This document shows, piece after piece, positions 25,111 through 33,386 of a stretch of 64,000 nt of DNA. The translations under genes were made by a program, and so were the position numbers. Every line of letters starts with the position of its first letter. Position 1 is the first letter of the stretch. The DNA is from Bacteroides faecis MAJ27 (GTDB lineage: Bacteria > Bacteroidota > Bacteroidia > Bacteroidales > Bacteroidaceae): positions 88,517 to 152,516 of the forward strand of contig NZ_FNNN01000016.1 in assembly GCF_900106755.1 (NCBI RefSeq). Direction: 5' to 3'. The notes below the pieces were generated by a model. It ran no database searches, was not told the DNA's origin, and saw nothing but the letters and a program-made list of their open reading frames with translations.

Positions 25111-26562
25111 TTATTTCATATCGTCGTCAGAGAAGATTTCCTTTGTCAGGGAGTCGATCTTGCGTTGAATCCAGCTGGGACCGGCTTCTCTCTTCCGTCT
25201 TTCTTTCTCTTCTTTTTCCTTCTGCTTGCGGAGTCTTTCGGCTTCCTTGGCAGCTGCCCGGGCTTCTTTTTCCTCCTCGTCTTTTTTGAGGCGTGCCAGC
25301 CGGGCTTGCTCTTTCAGTTCCTGATCGTCCTCAAACATGTCTGCGGTCTTGTGAACTTCCGGCTCCGGTTTGGGAGTTACGGGAGTAGCCGGTATCTGCG
25401 GAGCGGTTTCAATCAGGCAGCAGTTCTGGTTGCCTTCAAACAGAAGTCCGAACAATGTGTTCTGCGAACCGTCCTTCTTCAGTATGTTGCTCGGAGCATG
25501 AACTGTGTTGCGGGGCAGTTTCGCCATTCTCATCTTTTCTATCTTCGAACGTCTGCGAAGCATTTCTTCCAGGTTTTTCAGGTTGGCGGCTCCTCCTGTG
25601 AGGATGATGCCGGCCAGCAGTTTATCTTCGTAGCCGGAGATTTGAATCTGGTTCCATACGTTAGCGATGATTTCTTCGGTACGCGCTTCGATGATGTTGT
25701 TGAGCTTGCTCAGTTCAATCGTGCGGCTTTCGTCTTCGAGCTTGCAGGTAGCGGGCTCTTCGCTTTCGTCTTCTTCGTATAGGGCGTCTCCGTAAGTTCT
25801 CTTCAGTCGTTCCGCCTCTTCCTCTTCCATTTGCAGGGTGGTGATGTCGCGGGTGATGCTGTTTCCTCCCAACGGCAATACGGTCAGGAAGCGGAGAATG
25901 TTGTTCTTATAAACCGAAATAGTGGTGGTATCAGCACCGAAGTCGATGAGTGCGCAGCCCGAACGGCGTTCGCTCTCTGTCAGCACGGCATTGGCTGTTA
26001 CCAGTGGCGCGATCAGTTGGTCGGCAATATCGATCTTTGCCTGCTGGAAGCAGTGTTCCAGATTCTTCCGTACGGAAGAGCGGGCGACGATATTGAGGAA
26101 GCGTCCTTCGATGTGGCTTCCTACCAGTCCCACCGGATTGGCTTGCAGATTATTGCCGACTTTGTATTCTTGCGGCGCTACGTCCAGTATATCCATATCG
26201 ACTACCGGAATAGCTACGTTCTCATCACCGATAGCGCTTACCAGCTCTTCTGAGATGATCGCTTCTTCTTCCAGGTCGCGACTTACCACGTTGCGGACTG
26301 TGCGGAGTGATTGTCCGCCAATGCCTACGTATACCTTGGCGATTGAGTTTTTCAACTCACCTTCCAGTCTGTTGATGATAGAAGTCAGGCTTTGCGCTGT
26401 CTTGTCCAGATTGAAGATTACCCCTTTACGGATAAACGTAGAGGAGTCTTCCTGGGCATATGCCAGTATTTGCATGCTTCCGTCACTGTTCTTTCTTCCG
26501 GCCACACCGGTTATCTTCGATGAACCAAGTTCAATAGCGGCGATAAATTCTGTTGTTGCCAT
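25111..26562 (-). CDS. ftsA: Cell division protein FtsA
   Basis: The actin-like membrane tether for FtsZ. The 483-residue protein begins TTEFIAAIELGSSKITGVAG (phosphate 1 motif), and has CALIDFGADTTTISVY (phosphate 2) and GIILTGGAANLKNLEE (adenosine motif). A long charged coiled-coil linker precedes the amphipathic C-terminal helix WIQRKIDSLTKEIF, the expected membrane-targeting sequence. Homologues in proteobacteria are about 420 residues; the extra length is the linker. It lies between ftsQ and ftsZ, the usual order. Confidence 0.96.
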   Translation of the reverse strand: MATTEFIAAIELGSSKITGVAGRKNSDGSMQILAYAQEDSSTFIRKGVIFNLDKTAQSLTSIINRLEGELKNSIAKVYVGIGGQSLRTVRNVVSRDLEEEAIISEELVSAIGDENVAIPVVDMDILDVAPQEYKVGNNLQANPVGLVGSHIEGRFLNIVARSSVRKNLEHCFQQAKIDIADQLIAPLVTANAVLTESERRSGCALIDFGADTTTISVYKNNILRFLTVLPLGGNSITRDITTLQMEEEEAERLKRTYGDALYEEDESEEPATCKLEDESRTIELSKLNNIIEARTEEIIANVWNQIQISGYEDKLLAGIILTGGAANLKNLEEMLRRRSKIEKMRMAKLPRNTVHAPSNILKKDGSQNTLFGLLFEGNQNCCLIETAPQIPATPVTPKPEPEVHKTADMFEDDQELKEQARLARLKKDEEEKEARAAAKEAERLRKQKEKEEKERRKREAGPSWIQRKIDSLTKEIFSDDDMK

Positions 26563-26654
26563 CTCTTTATTTACAATTTAATTATTTACAATTTACTATT
26601 TAGAGAGACTTGTCACTCATAACTCATCACTCATCCCCCGGAACTCACATCTCA

Positions 26655-27392
26655 TCACTCTCTCTTCGTGCAGATTATTTGGTTGCTGAATTCAAGGTTG
26701 ATACGTGAATATTTGTTCCAGCCTACCTGATTGAGTCCTTTCTGATAGAATTCTTTCAGGCGTGCCAGTTTGTCTTCAAAGTTTTCAAGTTTGCCGAGAT
26801 AGACGAGGTGGTCGCCTACACGAGGTACCAGTTCGATGTTGCGGTCGGGCAACACATGGATTTGTTCTATCTGGGCGTTCCAGAACTTATTGTTTTGCAA
26901 AAATACACCAAACTTATATAAATCCTTCATTGCAAACGACTTTTCTACGTTTCCGGTGACAATTGCCCGGTGAGCGACACATTTTGCTTCCGGTGGCATG
27001 ACGGTTCCTTTATTATCCAGATAATAATTCTCTCCGTTAGCGCTCATGATACGCAGAATCGGTATGCGCTGTGTCACTTCCACACAGACTTTACCGCTGG
27101 GGGTCTTGTAGCACTCCGCTTCGTCTATCAGCGGATGTTTGCTCAATTCCCGTTCCAGCGACTTGGTAGAGATGCGCTCCATCTTTTTCCCGATAGGGTA
27201 GATACCTTTGTGCTGGAGGATGCCTTTTACTTCTTCTTTGGTGATGAAGCCGGCATAGGCGGTATCCTTGATGACCAGTTCTACGTCACGGCAGGTCTGG
27301 TCGGCAGGCTTGCGGTTGAAAGCGGTGATGGCTATGCCGAGGTAGGCAATAAGCATCAACATGACGATAGATAGAAGGATTCTCTTTACCAT
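26655..27392 (-). CDS. ftsQ: Cell division protein FtsQ/DivIB
   Basis: A 245-residue single-pass membrane protein that links early and late divisome proteins. It has an N-terminal transmembrane helix (ILLSIVMLMLIAYLGIAI) and a POTRA-like domain (VELVIKDTAYAGFITKEEVK, then PLIDEAECYKTPSGKVCVEV), followed by the FtsQ beta domain. I start at ATG 27392; the frame runs upstream to 27446, but that part reads through the 21-bp inverted repeat and the murC stop, so it is not coding. It lies 72 bp after murC. Confidence 0.9.
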   Translation of the reverse strand: MVKRILLSIVMLMLIAYLGIAITAFNRKPADQTCRDVELVIKDTAYAGFITKEEVKGILQHKGIYPIGKKMERISTKSLERELSKHPLIDEAECYKTPSGKVCVEVTQRIPILRIMSANGENYYLDNKGTVMPPEAKCVAHRAIVTGNVEKSFAMKDLYKFGVFLQNNKFWNAQIEQIHVLPDRNIELVPRVGDHLVYLGKLENFEDKLARLKEFYQKGLNQVGWNKYSRINLEFSNQIICTKRE

Positions 27393-27408
27393 AACTTTTT
27401 TTTTGATT

Positions 27409-27479
27409 AAGAATGATGAATGAAGAATTTCTATGCAGCATAGCATAGTTGCGCAGCCAATTCTTCATTCATCATTCTT
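27409..27479. repeat. Perfect 21-bp inverted repeat at the murC 3' end
   Basis: 27409-27429 and 27459-27479 are exact reverse complements enclosing 29 nt, in which CTATG and CATAG form a second dyad. The right arm overlaps the murC stop and encodes its last residues (KMKNDE). Similar AATGATGAATGAAGAA-type words occur elsewhere in the cluster's gaps (for example 23750-23790). Confidence 0.75.
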
Positions 27480-28853
27480 CATTTTTTCCAGTTCTTTCTT
27501 TATTTCGGGGACATAGTTGTCGATGTCTCCGGCTCCTAGAGTGATTAATACTTCAATGTTTTTATCTTTCAGAATGTTCAGTATTTCTTCCTTTTTGCAC
27601 ATACTTTTTTCGATACCCGGACGGAGGTTGTCGTATATCAGCTTGCTGGTGACACCGGGGATCGGTGTTTCACGGGCCGGGTAGATGTCTGTCAGAATGA
27701 CTTCGTCCAGTAGCGACAGGCTATCGGCAAAGTCCTGATAGAAGTCGCGGGTACGGGTGTAAAGGTGCGGCTGGAAGATGGCTGTGATCTTCTTGTCTTT
27801 ATAGAGTTCGCGGATAGACAGTACGCTCTGTTTGATTTCCGAAGGATGATGGGCGTAGTCGCTCAGGAAGACTACCTGGTCATTCTTGATCTTGAAATCG
27901 AACCGGCGGTCTACACCGCGGAAGCTGTTCATTCCTTGTCTGATCTCTTCGTCGGTCACTCCGTTGAGGTGTGCAAGCGCCATGGCGGCTACGCCGTTTT
28001 CGATGTTGATGCTTACCGGAACTCCCAGCTGGATATCGTTGATACGGGTGTCGGGGGCAACGAAATCGATGAAGATTTCACCGTTTCCGATGCGGATGTT
28101 CTCTGCGTGGAAGTCGCCCTCGTCGCGCGAATAGGTATAGACACGGACTCCGGACTGCACTTTCGGTTGCAGCGAGATGCCTTTGCGGATAATCAGTGCA
28201 CCACCCGGCTGGATCAGTGTTGTATAATGTTCGAAGCTTTCAAGGTATGCCTCTTCTGTTCCGTAGATGTCCAGATGGTCAGGGTCTGTGGCAGTGATGA
28301 CGGACATATATGGGGACAGCCAATGGAAGGAACGGTCGAACTCGTCTGCTTCGATGACTGTATAAGGGCTTTTCTGGGAAAGGAGCAGGTTGGTGCCGTA
28401 ATTCTTGGAGATGCCTCCGAGGAATGCGGTACATTCTACATGCGATTGATGGAACAGGTGGGCGGTCATGGTAGAAGTAGTCGTTTTACCATGAGTACCG
28501 GCTACACACAGTCCTTTGCTGGAATGAGTGATGGTTCCCAGTACTTGCGCGCGCTTTTGTATTTCGAATCCGTTGTTGCGGAAATAAACTAATTCTTCGT
28601 GTTCCTGCGGGACAGCGGGAGTCAATACGACTAAAGTGCTTTTGGGGTCCTTGCAGGCTTCCGGAATCAGGCTGACGTTTTCTTCGTAATGTATTTGTGC
28701 GCCTTCGGCGATGAGATTTTCAGTCAATGGAGTCGGGGTACGGTCGTATCCGGCTACCACTTTTCCTTTGGAAAGGAAATAACGGACAAGTGCGCTCATA
28801 CCGATGCCTCCGGCACCGACAAAGTAGACTGATTGTATCGTTTCAATATTCAT
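27465..28853 (-). CDS. murC: UDP-N-acetylmuramate--L-alanine ligase
   Basis: Adds L-alanine to UDP-MurNAc, the first step of the stem peptide, in the cytoplasm with ATP. The 462 residues contain the N-terminal Rossmann motif VGAGGIGMSALVRYF, the ATP-binding loop GTHGKTTTST, the central-domain TDPDHLDIY and the C-terminal FQPHLYTRTRDF, all diagnostic of MurC. It lies downstream of the GxxExxY cassette, which separates it from murG, and its stop is inside a 21-bp inverted repeat. Confidence 0.97.
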   Translation of the reverse strand: MNIETIQSVYFVGAGGIGMSALVRYFLSKGKVVAGYDRTPTPLTENLIAEGAQIHYEENVSLIPEACKDPKSTLVVLTPAVPQEHEELVYFRNNGFEIQKRAQVLGTITHSSKGLCVAGTHGKTTTSTMTAHLFHQSHVECTAFLGGISKNYGTNLLLSQKSPYTVIEADEFDRSFHWLSPYMSVITATDPDHLDIYGTEEAYLESFEHYTTLIQPGGALIIRKGISLQPKVQSGVRVYTYSRDEGDFHAENIRIGNGEIFIDFVAPDTRINDIQLGVPVSINIENGVAAMALAHLNGVTDEEIRQGMNSFRGVDRRFDFKIKNDQVVFLSDYAHHPSEIKQSVLSIRELYKDKKITAIFQPHLYTRTRDFYQDFADSLSLLDEVILTDIYPARETPIPGVTSKLIYDNLRPGIEKSMCKKEEILNILKDKNIEVLITLGAGDIDNYVPEIKKELEKMKNDE

Positions 28854-28887
28854 TTCTTTATACTGTTTTAGTTTCTATATTAATTTT

Positions 28888-29319
28888 AGGCACGGATTAC
28901 ACGGATTCCACGGTTTAAGAATGATGTGTTAATATTTTACGTTTTACTTCAGCTGCTACACCAAAATTTAGTAATAAACCTACTTCTAGTCCTGTTGCTT
29001 TTAGATAATTGACTAATTGCCACTCATGTTCTGGACGAAGGGTTGTTACAGCTTTTAGCTCAAGAATGATTTCGTCGTTTACTACTATATCTGCAATGTA
29101 TCTTCCCACCATTTCACCTTTATAATAAACTTCCATCTCTTTTTGAGATTGACAGAAAAGTCCTCTTCTTAGGAGTTCTTTATAAAGTGCATTCTGATAG
29201 ACTTGTTCTAAGAACCCAAATCCTAATGTGTTATGTACTTCATAAAAAGCACTTATGATTTCTTTTGTCAATTTCTCGTATATCATTCTTAAACCGTGTA
29301 ATCCGCGTAATCCGTGCCT
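28888..29319 (-). mobile_element. GxxExxY cassette bounded by 38-bp inverted repeats
   Basis: 28888-28925 and 29282-29319 are inverted copies with 36 of 38 positions matching. Each arm is built from 9-bp units (CACGGATTA, CACGGATTC, CACGGTTTA at the left). The single gene inside starts and stops within the arms. The 432-bp unit interrupts the murG-murC junction. No transposase is present and I could not identify a target duplication, so calling it mobile is inference. A gene-less relative lies at 33300-33377. Confidence 0.6.
28915..29286 (-). CDS. GxxExxY protein (PDDEXK_3 fold)
   Basis: A 123-residue protein of the GxxExxY family. The eponymous motif is GFLEQVY (residues about 24-30), after AFYEVHNTLGFG. 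The nuclease-fold core is YIADIVVNDEIILELKAV: an Asp, then E-x-K, as in PD-(D/E)XK enzymes, so a nuclease-like activity is plausible but has not been shown for the family to my knowledge. It ends LLLNFGVAAEVKRKIL, as usual. The ATG (29286) is in the right repeat arm and the TAA (28917-28915) in the left arm, so gene and repeats form one unit. Confidence 0.9.
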   Translation of the reverse strand: MIYEKLTKEIISAFYEVHNTLGFGFLEQVYQNALYKELLRRGLFCQSQKEMEVYYKGEMVGRYIADIVVNDEIILELKAVTTLRPEHEWQLVNYLKATGLEVGLLLNFGVAAEVKRKILTHHS

Positions 29320-29327
29320 AATTAATA

Positions 29328-30452
29328 TTATTTGTTTTCTGCTTCTGCCAGCTTGATTACTTCCTGCGCGATGATCCGTGCAGAGTCGGGTAAAGCCAGC
29401 TTGGCTATATTATCACTTAGTTCTTTCAGCTTCTGATCGTCGGCTACTGTTTTCAGTGCTACATCCATCAGCTTGGCTTCCGCTTCACTGTCTTTTACAT
29501 AGATGGCGGCTTGTTTGTCCACCAATGCCAGTGCATTCTTAGTCTGATGATCTTCTGCCACATTGGGAGAAGGGACCAGGACAACAGGCTTGTGCAACAA
29601 ACAAAACTCTGAAATAGAACCGGCTCCCGCACGTGAGATCACTAGGTCGGAGGCTGCGTAAGCGGCTGCCATATCCTTGATGAAGTCCGTCACATACAGA
29701 TTCGGAAGTTTTCCTGCTGCCCGTACAGCTTCTGTCACCTGTGGATAGTAATACTTTCCGGTCTGCCAGATGAACTGTATATCGGCGTTTGCCTTGATTG
29801 TAGCTAATGCGGCGGTCAGCGTATTATTAATAGTACGCGCGCCAAGGCTACCGCCTACAATCAGAATTGTTTTCTTATCCGGCAACAGGTTGAAGGAGCG
29901 CAGTGCCGCATTCTTTTCCGGCATATCCTTCGTCAGATTCTGGCGAACGGGGTTTCCGGTCATTATAATCTTATCGGCAGGAAAGAACTTTTCCATTCCA
30001 TCGTATGCAACACAAATAACCTTTGCTTTTTGTGCCAACAGCTTGTTTGTGACTCCGGCATAAGAGTTCTGCTCCTGAATCAAGGTCGGTACTCCCATCA
30101 TACCGGCAGTCTTTAGTGTGGGGCCGCTGGCATATCCTCCTACGCCTACCGCTACCTGCGGGCGGAAGTTTTTGATAATGCTCCGGGCTTTCCACTGGCT
30201 GCGTGCCAGCTTAATCAGTACAGCTACGTTTTTCCATAAATGTTTGCGGTCGAAACCGGCTATCGGGAGTCCGATAATCCGGTAGCCTGCATCGGGAACC
30301 CGCTGCATCTCCATGCGGCCTTCGGCACCTACAAACAATATCTTTGCATCCGGTCGCAATTCCATTATAGCGTTGGCGATGGATACGGCAGGGAAGATGT
30401 GTCCTCCTGTGCCTCCACCGCTGATGATAATTCTAAGTTCTTTTTCCATCAT
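29328..30452 (-). CDS. murG: Lipid II synthase MurG
   Basis: The GT28 glycosyltransferase that transfers GlcNAc from UDP-GlcNAc to lipid I on the inner face of the membrane. The 374 residues start with IIISGGGTGGHIFPAVSIA (first G loop), followed by VGVGGYASGP, the IQEQNSYAG motif and the UDP-binding region ILIVGGSLGARTINN and ISRAGAGSISEF. A second Met one codon in is an equally good start. It is downstream of ftsW and followed within 10 bp by the repeat of the GxxExxY cassette. Confidence 0.97.
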   Translation of the reverse strand: MMEKELRIIISGGGTGGHIFPAVSIANAIMELRPDAKILFVGAEGRMEMQRVPDAGYRIIGLPIAGFDRKHLWKNVAVLIKLARSQWKARSIIKNFRPQVAVGVGGYASGPTLKTAGMMGVPTLIQEQNSYAGVTNKLLAQKAKVICVAYDGMEKFFPADKIIMTGNPVRQNLTKDMPEKNAALRSFNLLPDKKTILIVGGSLGARTINNTLTAALATIKANADIQFIWQTGKYYYPQVTEAVRAAGKLPNLYVTDFIKDMAAAYAASDLVISRAGAGSISEFCLLHKPVVLVPSPNVAEDHQTKNALALVDKQAAIYVKDSEAEAKLMDVALKTVADDQKLKELSDNIAKLALPDSARIIAQEVIKLAEAENK

Positions 30453-30503
30453 AATCCTTTTTTATCCGTTCTTCACCGTTTACGGTTCATCGTAAACCGT
30501 GCA

Positions 30504-31823
30504 TCATCGTTTATTGCTGTCATGTTCATCTTCGAACTTGGCATCACTGTTCAGAATCTGTGCAGTCGGTTCGGCAGCAGCCTGAGCCTCCGAAGTCGCT
30601 GTTCCGGCTTCTATCTGCATCTGAATCTGTGCGTCATGCGCTTTCTGTTCTTCCAGATGAGCTGTATATCGGCTTACGCTCAATATCATTCCGATATAGG
30701 CGCAGTTGATTAATGTACTTGTACCTCCTTTGCTGACCAGAGGCAAAGGTTGTCCCGTCACGGGGAACAGCCCCACGGCAACCATCATATTCAGTATCGC
30801 TTGCGATACTAACAGCAAAGCGATGCTCATGACAAGGAAGGCGGGGAAAGTCCGTTCGCACTTTTGCGCGATACGTCCGGCCCGCATCAGCAGCCAGAGA
30901 TAGAGGAATACGACAAATATACCTCCTATCAGTCCCATCTCTTCGATTACTATCGCGAAGATGAAATCGGAGAATGCCTGGCTGAGGAAGTCACGCTGTA
31001 TGGAGTTGCCCGGCCCTTTGCCCACTACATGACTGGTAGCGATGGCGATACGGGCATGTGCAATCTGTGCGTCTTTATCTATATCGAATTTGGCTGCGGG
31101 CACTTCATCTTTATCGAAGAAGCCTTTGATACGGTTCTGCCAGGTCTCCAGACGGTGAAGTCCGGGGGTGCTGTGCAACGTCTTAGCAGGAATTGCTACA
31201 ACCGTACCCACACCGAGCGCGCCGATCAGAATGAGCCCTCCTGCCAGCAGAAGGAGTTTCTTTGCGGCTACTCGTCCGATGAACATCATCATGAATACGA
31301 CACCGAACAGCAACATGGCTGTCGACAAGTTCTCCGGAGCAATCAGAATGAGGACCAGTCCGGTAAGAATCATGATGTATTTAAAGGCTTTCGGGTTGGC
31401 TCCTTCTTCATCCTGCCTTTTCGACAGGATAAACGAAACGGCAATGATGACAGCCATCTTTGCCAGTTCCGAGGGCTGGAACTGTAGTCCCATAAAGGTC
31501 ATCCAGCGGGCTGCTCCATTGACACGGTCGCCTGTGATGATACCCATCAGTGTGACGAATGCCAGCAGGACGAGGGAGATCGGATACAGGAAGACTGGGA
31601 ATACCTGAAACCATTTGTAGGGGACGTTGTGCAGAAACACTACTACTACGGCACCCACCATCAGGATGATGGAGTGCTGTGTAATCGGTCCCCAGTGATC
31701 GCCGCTTTTGTAGGTCAGCGTCGATGCTGCCGAGAACACCTCGATAATCGAGATGAGGCAGAGACAGAGGAAGATAATCCAGATTACCTTGTCACCTTTA
31801 AATATGTTCTTTAATAAATCCAT
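30504..31823 (-). CDS. ftsW: Peptidoglycan glycosyltransferase FtsW
   Basis: A SEDS-family polytopic membrane glycosyltransferase that polymerises lipid II at the septum with its partner FtsI. The 439 residues contain about ten hydrophobic segments, the SEDS signatures GLQFQPSELAKMAVII and KTLHSTPGLHRLETWQNRI, and near the C-terminus GLFPVTGQPLPLVSKGGTS. A soluble Ala/Gln-rich tail of about 60 residues follows. It lies directly after murD, with a 1-bp gap, implying tight coupling. Confidence 0.96.
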   Translation of the reverse strand: MDLLKNIFKGDKVIWIIFLCLCLISIIEVFSAASTLTYKSGDHWGPITQHSIILMVGAVVVVFLHNVPYKWFQVFPVFLYPISLVLLAFVTLMGIITGDRVNGAARWMTFMGLQFQPSELAKMAVIIAVSFILSKRQDEEGANPKAFKYIMILTGLVLILIAPENLSTAMLLFGVVFMMMFIGRVAAKKLLLLAGGLILIGALGVGTVVAIPAKTLHSTPGLHRLETWQNRIKGFFDKDEVPAAKFDIDKDAQIAHARIAIATSHVVGKGPGNSIQRDFLSQAFSDFIFAIVIEEMGLIGGIFVVFLYLWLLMRAGRIAQKCERTFPAFLVMSIALLLVSQAILNMMVAVGLFPVTGQPLPLVSKGGTSTLINCAYIGMILSVSRYTAHLEEQKAHDAQIQMQIEAGTATSEAQAAAEPTAQILNSDAKFEDEHDSNKR

Positions 31824-31824
31824 T

Positions 31825-33159
31825 TTATAACTCTCTTACATATTTCTTAAACTGATCGCCGCGGTCTTCGTAACTCTTGAAAAGGTCGAAAGAAGCGCAG
31901 CAGGGGCTTAACAATACGGTTTCTCCTTTCTTAGCCAGTTTGTAGGCTGCTTCCACTGCATCTTTCATTCCGGTCTGCACATCGGCTACGGGCAGTCCGA
32001 AGCGGTCGAAAAACTCGTGTAGCTTTTCGTTATGCAGTCCCAGGTAAACCAGTGCCGAGCACTTTTCGCGTACCAGATCTTCTATTTCCGTATAGTCATT
32101 GCCTTTGTCTTTTCCGCCCAGTATCAGTACTGTCTTGGTAGTCATGCTTTGCAGGGCATACCAGCAGGAGTTGACATTGGTCGCTTTGGAATCGTTGATG
32201 AAGTCGATGCCGCGTACACGTGCCACTTTCTCCAGGCGGTGTTCCACTCCCTTGAAGTCGGAAAGTGCCTTGCGGATATTCTCTTTGGTGATACCTGCCA
32301 GGTTTGCCGAGATTCCGGCAGCCAACGAGTTGTAAAGGTTATGCTGTCCGGTCAATGCCAGTTCCTCCTGTTCCATGTTGAAGGCGATAGGCTCGGTGAT
32401 CTTCACTTCATGATCTTCTACGTATGCGATGGCTCCGTCTTCCTTCATGGCTGCGAAAGGATACAGATGTGCTTTCAGACCATGTTTTGCCAGTTCCTGT
32501 TTGATGATCGGGTCATCGTTCCAGAAGATGAAGGCATCATCGGTGGTCTGGTTCTGTGTAATACGGAACTTGGCATCGATGTAGTTCTGCATGCAATGGT
32601 CGTAGCGGTCCAGATGATCCGGTGTGATGTTCATCAGTACGGCGATATTGGCACGGAAGTTATACATATTGTCCAGTTGGAAAGAACTGAGCTCGATGAT
32701 GTAATAGTCATGGTGTTCTTCGGCTACTTGTAAAGCCAGACTCTTGCCAATGTTACCGGCGAGACCTACATTCAGGTCTGCGCTCTTGAAGATATGGTAG
32801 ATCAGGGAAGTAGTCGTTGTCTTTCCGTTAGAACCGGTGATACAGATCATTTTGGCATCGGTATAGCGTCCGGTGAACTCGATTTCGGAGATGATCGGTG
32901 TACCCTGGGCTTTCAGTTTCAGGATCAACGGGGCGTCATTCGGGATACCGGGGCTTTTGATCACCTCATCGGCATTCAGAATGAGTTCTTCGGTATGATG
33001 TCCTTCCTCCCAGGCAATATGGTGGCTGTCAAGGAGTTCTTTATACTTATCCTTGATAACGGACATATCCGAAACAAATGTTTCAAGTCCTTTTACTTTG
33101 GCGAGTACGGCTGCGCCGGCACCGCTTTCACCGGCTCCTAAAATTACAATTCTTTTCAT
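31825..33159 (-). CDS. murD: UDP-N-acetylmuramoylalanine--D-glutamate ligase
   Basis: Adds D-glutamate to UDP-MurNAc-Ala. The 444 residues have the N-terminal nucleotide fold ILGAGESGAGAAVLA, the ATP loop CITGSNGKTTTTSL, ITPDHLDRYDHCMQNY and the C-terminal NDSKATN with LILGGKDKGNDY, the usual MurD set. Downstream ftsW follows at once; upstream a palindromic repeat (33300-33377) separates it from mraY. Confidence 0.97.
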   Translation of the reverse strand: MKRIVILGAGESGAGAAVLAKVKGLETFVSDMSVIKDKYKELLDSHHIAWEEGHHTEELILNADEVIKSPGIPNDAPLILKLKAQGTPIISEIEFTGRYTDAKMICITGSNGKTTTTSLIYHIFKSADLNVGLAGNIGKSLALQVAEEHHDYYIIELSSFQLDNMYNFRANIAVLMNITPDHLDRYDHCMQNYIDAKFRITQNQTTDDAFIFWNDDPIIKQELAKHGLKAHLYPFAAMKEDGAIAYVEDHEVKITEPIAFNMEQEELALTGQHNLYNSLAAGISANLAGITKENIRKALSDFKGVEHRLEKVARVRGIDFINDSKATNVNSCWYALQSMTTKTVLILGGKDKGNDYTEIEDLVREKCSALVYLGLHNEKLHEFFDRFGLPVADVQTGMKDAVEAAYKLAKKGETVLLSPCCASFDLFKSYEDRGDQFKKYVREL

Positions 33160-33299
33160 TTACAGTAATGTGCTTTTGCTGTCCGACAGGCAGACTCTTC
33201 TCTCTTCCTTTTCATCCCTTCTTTTTCGCTCATCGGCTGCGCACATCTTTTTAAAGTTAATAATCGGGTTAATACTCTCTTATATAATAAATTTTAATT

Positions 33300-33377
33300 A
33301 GGCACGGATTACACGGATTTCACGGTCTTACACAGCTATTGGTTTACTAAAACCGTGTTATCCGTGTCATCCGTGCC
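33300..33377. repeat. Gene-less palindrome of the CACGGATTA repeat family
   Basis: The left arm (about 33300-33326) starts GGCACGGATTACACGGATTT and the right arm (about 33350-33377) is its imperfect reverse complement, leaving about 23 nt in the loop. The sequence closely matches the arms of the GxxExxY cassette 4 kb away. It lies between mraY and murD and carries no gene. Confidence 0.75.
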
Positions 33378-33386
33378 AGATAATTT

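Noticed and set aside
28888..29319. The GxxExxY unit as an ordinary insertion sequence
   Set aside because: There is no transposase and no DDE or HUH motif, and no target duplication was recognised; I kept it as an atypical cassette.
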